From Mesorhizobium sp. AR07 (GTDB lineage: Bacteria > Pseudomonadota > Alphaproteobacteria > Rhizobiales > Rhizobiaceae), in NCBI RefSeq assembly GCF_024746815.1, contig NZ_CP080525.1:6070501-6134500 (forward strand): 64,000 nt of DNA, written 5' to 3'. Position 1 is the first letter of the stretch. Each line of letters opens with the position of its first letter. The position numbers and the translations under genes are program-made. Below the pieces are notes generated by a model. The model was not told where the DNA came from, did no database searches, and saw nothing but the letters and a program-made list of their open reading frames with translations. Of the stretch, positions 35,036 to 43,757 are shown piece by piece.

Positions 35036-35099
35036 ATTCTTATTTGAATGAAGAATTCCTCCGTGAGATGATTTGAACAGCCAAACAGGAGGAGCCGCC

Positions 35100-35939
35100 A
35101 TGATCATCGACACCCATCTGCATCTCATCGATCGTTCGGTGCTGCGCTATCCCTGGCTGGCTGGCGTGCCGGCACTCGACCGCGATTTTTCCTACGACGA
35201 ATACGCCGTGGAAGCGCATCGCGTCGGCGTCGAGCGTGTGCTGCATATGGAGGTCGATGTCGATCCGGCCGACATCGAGGCCGAGACCACCCGTATCGAC
35301 AGCCTGTCGCGACAGCCAGGCAGCATGCTGGCCGGCGCAATTGCGTCCTGCCGGCCGGAAGAGGCGGATTTTCCAGCCTATCTCGAACGCCAGAGGGCAA
35401 ATCCATTCGTCAAGGGTTTCCGCCGCGTCCTCCATGTCATGCCCGACGATCTTTCGGAGGGCGCGCTGTTTCGTGACAACATCAAGCGGCTTGGCGGCAC
35501 CGGCCTGACCTTCGACCTCGTCGTCCTGCCGCACCAGATTCCGAAGGCGATCGCGCTTGCCGATTTGGCGCCCGATGCCCAGTTCGTCCTCGACCATTGC
35601 GGCGTCCCCGACATCAAGGGCGACAGTGAACATCCGTGGCGCGAACACATCAGCGAGATCGCGCGGCGCCCGAATGTCGTGGCCAAGATTTCCGGTGTCG
35701 TCGCTTATGCCGATCCCGGCAGCTGGACGGCCGAGACGCTGCGGCCTTATGTCGAACACACCATCGCTGCGTTCGGCTGGGACCGTGTCGTCTGGGGCAG
35801 CGACTGGCCGGTCTGCACGCTCGGCGGCGGCCTGTCGACCTGGGTGGCGGCGACCCATGCGCTGCTTTCAGGCTGCAGCATTGCCGAGCGCGACAGACTG
35901 CTGTCCGCGAATGCCCGCAAGCTCTGGCGGTTGGCATAG
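35100..35939 (+). CDS. Amidohydrolase-2 family lactonase-like enzyme
   Basis: The 279-residue product is a TIM-barrel metal hydrolase (COG3618/amidohydrolase-2). It has the HxH start IIDTHLHLID, a metal-region strand FVLDHCGVPD, and the WGSDWPVCTL end motif. Relatives include L-fucono-1,5-lactonase and L-rhamnono-lactonase. With a RhaM-type mutarotase and a sugar-acid dehydratase close by, opening of the sugar lactone formed by the dehydrogenase is the best role. ATG 35100 follows AGGAGGAG. It follows the IclR gene by 64 bp and may share its transcript. Confidence 0.85.
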   Translation: MIIDTHLHLIDRSVLRYPWLAGVPALDRDFSYDEYAVEAHRVGVERVLHMEVDVDPADIEAETTRIDSLSRQPGSMLAGAIASCRPEEADFPAYLERQRANPFVKGFRRVLHVMPDDLSEGALFRDNIKRLGGTGLTFDLVVLPHQIPKAIALADLAPDAQFVLDHCGVPDIKGDSEHPWREHISEIARRPNVVAKISGVVAYADPGSWTAETLRPYVEHTIAAFGWDRVVWGSDWPVCTLGGGLSTWVAATHALLSGCSIAERDRLLSANARKLWRLA

Positions 35940-35964
35940 AAGTCGCCGGGCCCGATGTCGTTCC

Positions 35965-36936
35965 TCAGATCGTCGTCGAGACGTGCCGTTCGCGGCCATA
36001 GAGCGAGACCAGCAGCACGATGATGAAACCAAGCGCGGCCTGCACCGCGGAGGGCTGGAAGCCGAGGCCGATCAGCAACGTGTTGATTTCGGTCAGCACC
36101 AGAACGCCGGCGATCGTGCCGAGATAGCTGCCTCGACCGCCGACCAGCGCGGCGCCACCGACGACGACCGCCGCGATGGTCTGGAACAGATAGGGCTGAC
36201 CGACATCGCCATAGGCCGAGCCGGTGAAACCGAGCAACAACACGCCCGCCACGGCGGCGAAGAAGGCGCTTGCCGCATAGGTGATGACCCACATGCGAAC
36301 CGGATCGATCAGCGCCAAAGGCGCCGCGCCAGGATTGCTGCCAAGCGCATAGAGCCGGCGCCCATAGGGTGTCCGCTCCAGCACCAGCACGACGAGTGCC
36401 GCCAGAACCACAAGGCTTGGCACCAGCCACGGCACCGGCAGTGGCCCGGCGGATCCGCCGATCGACACGAAGCTGGAAACGGCTTGCGGCGCCGAGCCCG
36501 ACGGGAAGCCGGCCGTCCACAACAGCACCAGCCCCTGCACGACCATGCCGATGCCGAGCGTGACGATCAGCGGCTGGATATCCAGGCTGCGCGAGATCAA
36601 CCCGTTCAGTGCGCCGATGGCGAGCGCCAGCACGCCAACGACGCCGCAGACGAGGACAAAGTTCCAGCCATCGCCATAGAGCTGCGCGGCCACGACATTG
36701 GCAAAGCCAATGACGAAGGGGATCGACAGGTCGATGCCCCCCATGATGACGACCAGCGTCTGCCCAATCGAGGCAACGGCAAGCAGAGAGGCGAGCACCA
36801 GCATGGCGCGTACGGCAAACGGCGCCGAGTAGCCCGGAATGAGAATGGTGCCGGCGAGATGCAGGAGGGCGGCGACACAGAAGGCGCCGATGACGCGGGC
36901 ATTGGTGGTCGCGAACAGGTTTCGGCGCAAAATCAT
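35965..36936 (-). CDS. Ribose-type ABC transporter permease (RbsC family), second of pair
   Basis: The 323-residue product has about eight to ten hydrophobic segments and the RbsC-type features VVIMGGIDLSIPFVIG and YALGSNPGAAPLALI. The start ATG 36936 lies just after the stop of the upstream permease gene. It would form a heterodimer with that permease. CUT2 importers usually use one permease type twice, so two different permeases are a departure from the common layout. Confidence 0.87.
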   Translation of the reverse strand: MILRRNLFATTNARVIGAFCVAALLHLAGTILIPGYSAPFAVRAMLVLASLLAVASIGQTLVVIMGGIDLSIPFVIGFANVVAAQLYGDGWNFVLVCGVVGVLALAIGALNGLISRSLDIQPLIVTLGIGMVVQGLVLLWTAGFPSGSAPQAVSSFVSIGGSAGPLPVPWLVPSLVVLAALVVLVLERTPYGRRLYALGSNPGAAPLALIDPVRMWVITYAASAFFAAVAGVLLLGFTGSAYGDVGQPYLFQTIAAVVVGGAALVGGRGSYLGTIAGVLVLTEINTLLIGLGFQPSAVQAALGFIIVLLVSLYGRERHVSTTI

Positions 36937-36937
36937 G

Positions 36938-37888
36938 TCAGCGCCCCCTCGTGGCAAGACGTTCCTGCAGCGCGGTCAGCATCACGGCCAGCACCAGTAT
37001 GGCGCCATAGGCGATCTGCAGCACGAAGGTCGAGACGTTGAATGTCGTCAGCACGCTTTGCAGCAGGAAGATATCGATGGCGCCGATAGCAGCACCCGCG
37101 ACGCCACCGCGCCCGCCCGCCAGGCTGACGGCGCCAAGCGCGACGGCGGCAATGGCGATCAGTGTGTAGGTCGGCCCGATGTTGGGGTCGGCGGAGCCTA
37201 TCAGCGCCGTCAACATCAGCCCGGCGCATCCGCTAAAGATGCCGGTCATGACATAGGCGATGAAGCGGACGCGCGTGACATCGACGCCGGCGGTGTAGGC
37301 GGCGCGGTCGTCACTGCCAACCGCCATCAGCTGATCGTAGTAGGGGGTGCGCCGCACCAGCCACCAGGCAATGAACATTGCGGCCAGCGGCAGCATCGAC
37401 AGTGGGCCGGACAGCGCCTTCAGCCAGGCCGGCGCGGGGCCGATCGGCGCCGGCAGGATCGTCAGCGTGACGCCGGTGAGGATCAGATAGGTGCCGAGCG
37501 TGGCGACGATCGGCTGGATGCGCACGACCGTTGCCAGAAAGCCATTCGCCGCACCGACCAGCGCGCCGACCAGCAGCGCTGTCGGAACCAGCACCAAGGG
37601 CGATGAAATGCCGGCTCCAAGGAACAGCACCTGGATCGCGAAAGCGTTGACGAAGCCCATCAGCGGCCCGACCGAAATGTCGATGCCGCCACGGCCGGCG
37701 AGGATCACCGGTGTCGAGGCGATCGCCGCGCCGATCAAGGGCGCGGCCAATCCGATCAACGCGCCCCAGGAGCCCGGCTGGAACCGCACCGGACTGAGGA
37801 TGAGATTGACCGCAAGCAGGATGACCAGCAGCACGGCAGCGAAACCGACGCTTCGCCAAAGAGACAGAAGGCGCGTGACAGGGCTCAT
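36938..37888 (-). CDS. Ribose-type ABC transporter permease (RbsC family), first of pair
   Basis: The 316-residue product has many hydrophobic segments with the family features ILAGRGGIDISVGPLMGFVN and MAVGSDDRAAYTAGVDV. ATG 37888 overlaps the end of the ATPase gene by four bases. Together with the following permease and the two half-size ATPases it forms one CUT2-type importer. Confidence 0.87.
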   Translation of the reverse strand: MSPVTRLLSLWRSVGFAAVLLVILLAVNLILSPVRFQPGSWGALIGLAAPLIGAAIASTPVILAGRGGIDISVGPLMGFVNAFAIQVLFLGAGISSPLVLVPTALLVGALVGAANGFLATVVRIQPIVATLGTYLILTGVTLTILPAPIGPAPAWLKALSGPLSMLPLAAMFIAWWLVRRTPYYDQLMAVGSDDRAAYTAGVDVTRVRFIAYVMTGIFSGCAGLMLTALIGSADPNIGPTYTLIAIAAVALGAVSLAGGRGGVAGAAIGAIDIFLLQSVLTTFNVSTFVLQIAYGAILVLAVMLTALQERLATRGR

Positions 37889-38619
37889 GCCGCGCGTCCG
37901 AACATGGCTGATATCACGCTGTCGGTGGTCAGCGCCTGACCGGCGATCTCGGACGCGACCTCGTTTTCCCTGAACACCAGCACGCGGTGGCACAAGAGCA
38001 GGATCTCCTCGATCTCGCTGGACAGGATGACGAGCCCCATGCCGTCGGCCGCCAGCCGGCGGAAGACGTCGTAGAGAACATGGCGCGTCGCCACATCGAC
38101 GCCACGCGTCGGGTCGTTGAGAAGCAGGATCGCGGGCTCCAGAGCCAGCGCCCGTGCCAGCAGCACCTTCTGCTGGTTGCCTCCCGACAAGGTGGTGATC
38201 GGCGCATCGGGCCGGGGTGCGACGATCGACAGCTTTTCGCGGTAGATGTCATAGCGGGCCTTGCGCGCCGCCGGGCTGATCAGGCCAAGGCGCGTATCGC
38301 GCGACAGCGTGGAAACGGCGAAATTGTCGAGCACCGACTGCGTCGGAAAAATGCCGTTCGCGCGCCTGTCGCGCGGTAGATAGGCGATGCCGCTGGAGAC
38401 GGCTTTGCGAAACCCGGTGATCTTGCGGGATGCGCCGAGCATGATCGAGCCGCCAAGCGGCGGCGCCAGGCCGGCAAGCATCTTCAGGAACAGCTCCTGG
38501 CCATGACCATCGAGGCCGGCGAGGCCGACGATCTCGCCTGGAGCGATCGTTTGCGTGATCGGGCTGGCGCCGCGCGCGATGATGAGGTCACCAACCGTGA
38601 GCGCGGCGCGGTCAGCCAT
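37885..38619 (-). CDS. Ribose-type ABC ATPase, C-terminal half encoded as its own gene
   Basis: The 244-residue product matches the second cassette of RbsA-type ATPases. It has the degenerate Walker A seen there (GLAGLDGHGQELFLK), signature LSGGNQQKVLLARAL, and Walker B with ILLLNDPTRGVDVAT, where Asn replaces the usual acidic neighbour. In most CUT2 importers this cassette is fused to the N-terminal one in a protein of about 500 residues. Here the two overlap by eight bases (ATGGCTGA) in different frames. The organised overlap looks like stable fission rather than a random break. Confidence 0.85.
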   Translation of the reverse strand: MADRAALTVGDLIIARGASPITQTIAPGEIVGLAGLDGHGQELFLKMLAGLAPPLGGSIMLGASRKITGFRKAVSSGIAYLPRDRRANGIFPTQSVLDNFAVSTLSRDTRLGLISPAARKARYDIYREKLSIVAPRPDAPITTLSGGNQQKVLLARALALEPAILLLNDPTRGVDVATRHVLYDVFRRLAADGMGLVILSSEIEEILLLCHRVLVFRENEVASEIAGQALTTDSVISAMFGRAA

Positions 38620-39349
38620 GCGCCAGCTCCGCCGCCGTGCGTGGCGCCATGGCCTTGAGAAGTTCAGCCGGCGTCGAAGTGCCGCGCTCTTCGGTGCGCA
38701 CCACGCTGCCGCCGCGCAGGATCGAGATGCGATCCGAAAGCGAGATCACCTCGTCCATGCGATGCGTGATGAACAGGATCAGGCAGCCTTCGCCGGCAAG
38801 GGTGCGCATCAGGGCAAAGACGGACTCGCGGTCGGCGAAGTCGAGTGCGGCGGTGACCTCGTCGAGGATGAGGATTTTTGGATTGCGCACGATCGCCCGG
38901 GCGAGCACGACCAATTGCTGCGCGGCAAGCGGTAACAGACCGGCACGCGCGTCGAGAGGCACGTCGGTAATCGCGAAACGCTTCAGTGCGGCGGCCGCCC
39001 TGTCGCGGCGCTCGTTACGAGGAACGGCGCGCCGGACCAGCCCGTCGAGGCCGAGCAGGATATTGTCGGTGACGCTGCGATCGGGCGCAACCAGCACCTC
39101 CTGGAACACCGTCGCAAACCCTTGCCCCTGGAAGGCCGAAGGGTTGACGCCGGAAAACGGTTTGCCTTGCAACAGGATCGCGCCGCTGTCCGGCTGGACG
39201 ATGCCGGACAACAGCTTGACCATCGTGCTCTTGCCGGAACCGTTCTCGCCCAGAATGGTGTGGATGGTCCCCGCCCGGAACGCGATCGAAGCGTCCGCGA
39301 GCGCGACCGTCTCGCCATAGCGTTTGGATATGGTTTTGATTTCAAGCAT
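38612..39349 (-). CDS. Ribose-type ABC ATPase, N-terminal half encoded as its own gene
   Basis: The 245-residue product matches the first cassette of RbsA-type ATPases, with intact Walker A GENGSGKSTMVK, a variant signature (LLPLAAQQLVVLARAI where LSIGQQQ is usual), Walker B ILILDEVTAALD and switch FITHRMDEV. I chose ATG 39349 (MLEIKTISKRYG); an ATG at 39370 falls against the upstream hairpin. The protein must pair with the next gene's product to make the usual two-site ATPase. Confidence 0.85.
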   Translation of the reverse strand: MLEIKTISKRYGETVALADASIAFRAGTIHTILGENGSGKSTMVKLLSGIVQPDSGAILLQGKPFSGVNPSAFQGQGFATVFQEVLVAPDRSVTDNILLGLDGLVRRAVPRNERRDRAAAALKRFAITDVPLDARAGLLPLAAQQLVVLARAIVRNPKILILDEVTAALDFADRESVFALMRTLAGEGCLILFITHRMDEVISLSDRISILRGGSVVRTEERGTSTPAELLKAMAPRTAAELAHG

Positions 39350-39365
39350 GTCGCGTTTCGATGCT

Positions 39366-39399
39366 GGCAAGCCGGCTCCCCGAAGAGAGCCGGCTTGCC
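39366..39399. terminator. Intercistronic hairpin after the binding-protein gene
   Basis: GGCAAGCCGGCTC and its perfect 13-base complement are separated by eight bases. The stem lies between the binding-protein gene and the ATPase genes on the minus strand, without a U-run. Such hairpins commonly protect the 3' end of the upstream transcript, giving more binding protein than membrane components. Confidence 0.65.
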
Positions 39400-39412
39400 G
39401 AGATGTTAGTTG

Positions 39413-39476
39413 GCGCAGGCATCACTTTGCACAGGCGTCACTTTGAGCAAGCGTCACTTTGCACAGGCGTCTGGCA
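39413..39476. repeat. 16-bp tandem repeat spanning the stop codon of the binding-protein gene
   Basis: Four 16-base units follow one another: GCGCAGGCATCACTTT, GCACAGGCGTCACTTT, GAGCAAGCGTCACTTT and the start of another, GCACAGGCGTC. On the minus strand each unit carries the codons for the protein's last residues and a stop (CAAAGTGA), so the gene end has been duplicated behind its own stop. It probably arose by replication slippage. Confidence 0.8.
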
Positions 39477-40641
39477 CCTTCGAATAGTCCCAGCCCTTGG
39501 TCGGCGCCGGGTTCGAGAAATAGGCGTTGAGCCATTCCTCCGGCATCGGGTCCGTTGGCGGGATCGGGAAGATTGAGACGGCGTCCGTCGTCATGCAGTC
39601 CTTGTACCAGGCGCCGAGATCGGCGCCGTGAACCGGTGGGATCGGGATCAGCAGCGTGTTCAGTTTCGGCTTCTGGCCGTCGAGCATGCGCTCGCCGACG
39701 CGAAACAGCGTCTGCGCGGTCCAGTGCGGCAGCACCGCATGGCCTTCGAAGCGATACTTGTCGGGATTGGCCTTCCAGTAGCCTAGCGCATCGCCGGTTA
39801 TCGAGCCGGTGATCAATGGCGCCGGCCGGCCGGCTTCGGCAAACGCTTCGGCGACGACGCGGCTTTCGCTGCCGGTCGTCCACACCGCGTCGATCGGCGC
39901 CGGGTTGGTGGCGATCGCCTGCAGCACCACGGTCTTGGTGACGTTCGCCGTCCAGTTGCCGTTGACGTTGCGCGAGATCTTCAGCTTCGGATTCTCCGTC
40001 AGCGCCTTGTCCGCGCCCTGGCGTTCCTGGACCACGATCGGGTGGCCGGCAATGCCTTCGACCAGCAGGATGCTGGCTCCGTCCGGCTGCGCCTTGCCGA
40101 TCGCCGTCATCATGTCATAGCCCCAGCGCGCATAGTTGGAATCGACATTGATCGCGTTCGGGCTGGTCACCGAACCGGCGGCGGTGATGAACGGGATGCC
40201 GGCCTTGGCGGCGGCATCGATGGCGTCATCCAGCGCGGTCGCCGATCCCGGGATCGAGGTGATGATCGAGCACTTCTTGTCGATGAAGGCGCGGATCTGG
40301 TTGATCTGCTGGCTGGCATCGTTGTTGGAATCCGACACTTCGAAACTGGAGACGGTGCCGTCGGCGATCAGCCCGTCGACGAGACGCTTCAGTTCCTTGG
40401 TGACGGTGACCCGCCACGGATTGCCCTGGTAGGATTCCGAGTGGCACCACTTCCACGGCTTCGGTGGTGGCGTGAAATTGTCCCAGGCCGAGGGCAGCAC
40501 CTTCTGCGGCGCGCCGTCATACTGCGCCTTCAGTTCGGTCGGCAGCCCGCCGATGACGCCTTGCACATCCTGTGCGAAGGCGGTCGTTGCGAGCGAGGCA
40601 AGCGCCGTTGCGGCCATCAGGCCGCGGATCATTCTTGTCAT
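39454..40641 (-). CDS. Ribose-type ABC transporter substrate-binding protein
   Basis: The 395-residue product starts with a signal peptide (MTRMIRGLMAATALASLATT, cleavage after AFA) and is a periplasmic-binding-protein-4 type sugar receptor (SDSNNDASQQINQIRAFI, AAAKAGIPFITAAGSVTS, IDAVWTTGSESRVVAEAF). ATG 40641 follows GGAGGAG. It is the first gene of the CUT2 importer operon. The cargo is unknown; it is somewhat longer than typical RbsB (about 295), with extra sequence at both ends. Confidence 0.88.
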   Translation of the reverse strand: MTRMIRGLMAATALASLATTAFAQDVQGVIGGLPTELKAQYDGAPQKVLPSAWDNFTPPPKPWKWCHSESYQGNPWRVTVTKELKRLVDGLIADGTVSSFEVSDSNNDASQQINQIRAFIDKKCSIITSIPGSATALDDAIDAAAKAGIPFITAAGSVTSPNAINVDSNYARWGYDMMTAIGKAQPDGASILLVEGIAGHPIVVQERQGADKALTENPKLKISRNVNGNWTANVTKTVVLQAIATNPAPIDAVWTTGSESRVVAEAFAEAGRPAPLITGSITGDALGYWKANPDKYRFEGHAVLPHWTAQTLFRVGERMLDGQKPKLNTLLIPIPPVHGADLGAWYKDCMTTDAVSIFPIPPTDPMPEEWLNAYFSNPAPTKGWDYSKVPDACAK

Positions 40642-40666
40642 CTTGTTCTCCTCCGTTCGGTTTCGT

Positions 40667-41829
40667 TCAGGCTCCTCCACCGGCAACGCCGGTCGCCTGC
40701 GCCGGAACACTTTCCCGGAACAGGCGATTGAGATCGGCAACGACCTGGGCGGCTCGATGCCCGCAGGTCATGCCGGAAATGATGCGCTCGGACGCCGCCT
40801 GCTGGAAGGCCATATAGCCGTCATGGCGCGGCCGCACCCAAGCGCCCTCCAGCGTCGCGCGCGTATCCCTGTAGAAATTGCCGGTCGCGGCATTGACGGC
40901 CTGATCCTCCCAGGCCGCTGCATGGCCGGGCTGGCCGCCGGCGGCGGCATAGGGACCGCGCTGGACATCGCCGCTGGCGACCCAGTAGGCGAAGTCGGTC
41001 GCCGCATCCTTTGCCTTGGAAAACGCAGATACCGCTATGCCCGTGCCACCAAGCGCCGAACCGATGGGGCCGCCGGATCCAATCACCGGGATATCGGCAA
41101 AGGCCAGGCGATGCGCGCGAAAACCCGCCACCGCATAGGAAACATAGCCGTAGATCAGCGGTGCGCAGACGATTTTGGAATCCGCCTCAGCCATGCGCTC
41201 CGAAATGGCGATCGGATCCATGTCGAAGCAGGCGGGGTCAACCATCGCCGCGATCTCGCGCATCGTCTCGAAGGCCTTGCTCCCGGTCTCGATGTCGATG
41301 AGATCGCGGGATGGGTCCGTCGCGCAGGCATGGCCGAGATTGCCGGCCAGCGTGTAGAACACCATCAGCGCATGGGGTGGACGCAACGGCAACAGCACGC
41401 GGCCTTGCCGGGCGAGATCGAGCACTTCGCTCCAGCGCGATGGCGGCGCATCGAGCGCATCCGGCCGCCAGGCCTGCACCTGCGTCGCCGCATCGATCGG
41501 GAAGGCCCATTGCCGTCCCTGCCAGCTGTAGCTTGGATAGGATTGGCCGACGCTGCCCGAGGCCAGCACCGCGCGCTCCGCCTCGCGGCCGTTGACGTCG
41601 AGCGGTTCTAGGCACCGCTCCGCCGTGATCTGGCCGACATGCGGATGGTCGATGACGATCAGGTCATACGCGCGTGCCAACTCTTCCACCGGGAAGGATT
41701 CGAAATCTTGCAGCGAGCGCTTGTCCACTCTATCGAGATACCAGTCTGTTGCTGCCACAGCGACGAACACGCAACCATCGGATCGTAGCCGCGCGGATGG
41801 CTCCAGGTCATGCCCCTGAGCGTGGGCAT
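40667..41829 (-). pseudogene. Solute-binding-protein-like protein without signal peptide (one frameshift)
   Basis: The restored product has about 388 residues and the fold pattern of a family-1 extracellular solute-binding protein (DLARQGRVLLPLRPPHALMV, SKIVCAPLIYGYVSYAVAG, GGTGIAVSAFSKAKDAATDF). It starts MPTLRGMTWSHPRGYDPMVA, with no hydrophobic leader, so it would stay in the cytoplasm. One G is missing near 41737; with it the sequence runs SIEWDKRSLQDFESFPVEEL. It directly follows a CaiB-type gene, so it may serve as a cytoplasmic substrate carrier or sensor. Alternative starts are GTG 41847 and ATG 41811. Confidence 0.65.
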
Positions 41830-41843
41830 GAGCGTGCGCACGC

Positions 41844-43010
41844 TCACAGGCCGAACTCCTCGCGGATTGCCGCACTGTGCTCGCCGATGCGCGGTGCTGC
41901 CCGGTCGACCTTGGCTCTGATGCCGTCGACCCTGAGCGGCGAGCTGGTGGTGAGGATAGAGACGTCGTCCTCGCGCGTCACCGTCTGCAACATGTCGAGC
42001 GACTGGAACCCCTCGCTTGCCAGCATCTCCGGCCAGGTCAGCACCTTGGCGCACCAGATGTCGGCCGGCTCCAGAATGGCTAGCCATTCGTCGATCGTCT
42101 TGGTGGCGATCCTTTGCGCGATGATCGCCTTGATGTCGTCACGCGCCGTGAACCATGAAGCCGGTTTGTCGCGATAGGGCGCCAGTTCGCTGAGCGACAG
42201 CAGGTCGGCCAGCTTGGGGATCGGCGTCATGGCGATGGCAAGGTAGCCGTCCTTGGCCGGATAGACGCCGTAGGGCGCCGACAGATAGGCATGCGCGCTG
42301 CGGAAGCTGGAGCGCCTGGGCAAGCGGCGGCCGTCATTGAGATGCGTGGTCAGCACCTCGAACTGGAAATCGACCAAAGCTTCCAGCAGGCTGGTTTCGA
42401 TGTGGCTTCCCTGGCCGCTGATGCCGCGCCGCACGAGTGCCGCCAGGATGCCTTGCGCGCAGGCCGCACCCGCCAGCATGTCGCCGATGGCAAGGCCGAA
42501 CGGCACCGGTCCCTGGTCCTCGTCGCCGTTCAGCCACATCACCCCGGAGCGCGACTGCGCCAGGAGATCTTGGCCGGGGCGCTTGACCCATGGGCCGTCC
42601 TCGCCATAGCCGCTGATCGAGGCATAGACCAGGCGCGGGTTGATCTTGCGGACGGCCTCGTAGTCGAAGCCGAGCCGTTCGATGACGCCCGGCCGGAAAT
42701 TCTGGATCAGCACGTCGGCCTTGGCCAGCAGGGTGCGTAGCGCCTTGAGGTCGGCCTCGTTCTTGAGGTCGATGGCGAGGCTTTCCTTGGCCCGGTTGAT
42801 GGCATGGAAGATGGTGGAATCGCCGCCGATCTCGGTATCGCTGAGGTAGAGCCGGCGCGACAGGTCGCCGCCATCCGGGCGCTCGATCTTGATGACGCGG
42901 GCGCCGAGATCGAGCAGCCTGAGCGAGCAGTAGGGCCCAGACAGGAACTGGCTCATGTCAACGACGATCAGACCGGCAAGCGGCAATTCGGCTGCTGCCG
43001 GCATCTTCAT
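41844..43010 (-). CDS. CaiB/BaiF-family (family III) CoA-transferase
   Basis: The 388-residue product has the family III CoA-transferase pattern. This includes LPLAGLIVVDMSQFLSGPYC at the start, RVIKIERPDGGD, SLAIDLKNEADLKALRTLLA and NFRPGVIERLGFDYEAVR, with the catalytic aspartate in AIGDMLAGAACAQ. Such enzymes move CoA between carboxylic acids. Its ATG overlaps the stop of the upstream MaoC gene (ATGA), and its own stop abuts the binding-protein-like gene. MaoC plus CoA-transferase suggests activation and hydration of an organic acid, for example a C4-C5 dicarboxylate as in mesaconate-type pathways. Confidence 0.9.
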   Translation of the reverse strand: MKMPAAAELPLAGLIVVDMSQFLSGPYCSLRLLDLGARVIKIERPDGGDLSRRLYLSDTEIGGDSTIFHAINRAKESLAIDLKNEADLKALRTLLAKADVLIQNFRPGVIERLGFDYEAVRKINPRLVYASISGYGEDGPWVKRPGQDLLAQSRSGVMWLNGDEDQGPVPFGLAIGDMLAGAACAQGILAALVRRGISGQGSHIETSLLEALVDFQFEVLTTHLNDGRRLPRRSSFRSAHAYLSAPYGVYPAKDGYLAIAMTPIPKLADLLSLSELAPYRDKPASWFTARDDIKAIIAQRIATKTIDEWLAILEPADIWCAKVLTWPEMLASEGFQSLDMLQTVTREDDVSILTTSSPLRVDGIRAKVDRAAPRIGEHSAAIREEFGL

Positions 43011-43570
43011 TTCTCCGTCTTGCCGGCGAAATCGGCGGCGTTGCGGTATTTTACCGTCTGCAGATGCTCGCAATACAAAACGAGTTCGCCTTCGCCCTTG
43101 AACACCTCGTAGCTGGCACGGATCAGCCCCATCTCCTTGTAGCGGGGCTTCTTGTCGAGGTTCGAGCGGATCGAATAGATCGTGTCGCCAATGAAGACGG
43201 GCTTTATGAAACGCAGTTTGTCGTAGCCGTAGGAAAAGGCATTCACGCAATTGGTGGCGACCAGCCCGAGGCCCGCCGAAAACACGAAGGCGCCGGCGAC
43301 CAGCCGCTTGCCGAAAATGCCTTCGGTCTCGGCGAACATCTGGTCCTGCACATAGGGGTGGATGTCGAGCACCAGCGTGTTGAAAAGGTGGCTGTCGCCT
43401 TCCGCCATGGTGCGCCGCAACGAGCGGATTTTCTGGCCGACCGGCCAGTCCTCGTAGAACCAGTTCTCGGCATTCCACACCGGCAGTGCGGCGTGTTCCT
43501 CGGGCATGTTGGTGGGATGCGTCGAGGCGACGCCGACAGTGGGTGCGAAATCGTTCATCACCGGCTCCAT
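43007..43570 (-). CDS. MaoC-like dehydratase
   Basis: The 187-residue product is a MaoC-type hot-dog protein (NWFYEDWPVGQKIRSLRRTM, FGKRLVAGAFVFSAGLGLVA, FSYGYDKLRFIKPVFIGDTI). It shares the last segment almost exactly with the shorter MaoC protein at 26775-27227. It would hydrate an enoyl-type thioester made by the adjacent CoA-transferase. It is the first gene of a three-gene minus-strand operon. Confidence 0.85.
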   Translation of the reverse strand: MEPVMNDFAPTVGVASTHPTNMPEEHAALPVWNAENWFYEDWPVGQKIRSLRRTMAEGDSHLFNTLVLDIHPYVQDQMFAETEGIFGKRLVAGAFVFSAGLGLVATNCVNAFSYGYDKLRFIKPVFIGDTIYSIRSNLDKKPRYKEMGLIRASYEVFKGEGELVLYCEHLQTVKYRNAADFAGKTEK

Positions 43571-43757
43571 ACCTCCAGCGGGAGCGTACCGGCGACCGTT
43601 TGAACACGCGTCAAGGCGCCTGAAAGCACGTCGTTTCCTCCCGTCAATCTTCTTTTGTAAATAGTATTTTCACATATGGGGTTGCGTTGCAAGCGTGAAC
43701 AGGCGAAATTTTGGCTGTTCCCGCGCGCCGAAGCGCTGGCGGGCAGGGAGAAAAAAC

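Noticed and set aside
36369..37973. Plus-strand frames opposite the ribose-type permeases
   Set aside because: Antisense sequence rich in Gln, Arg and Asp repeats without any domain; the minus strand encodes clear membrane proteins.
37885..38619. Reading the C-terminal ATPase half as a frameshifted pseudogene of one fused gene
   Set aside because: The two halves overlap by a start/stop pair and each has a complete cassette, so fission is at least as likely; left as CDS with the alternative stated in the findings.
39413..39476. CRISPR-like repeat array
   Set aside because: The units are directly adjacent with no spacers and derive from the end of a coding sequence.
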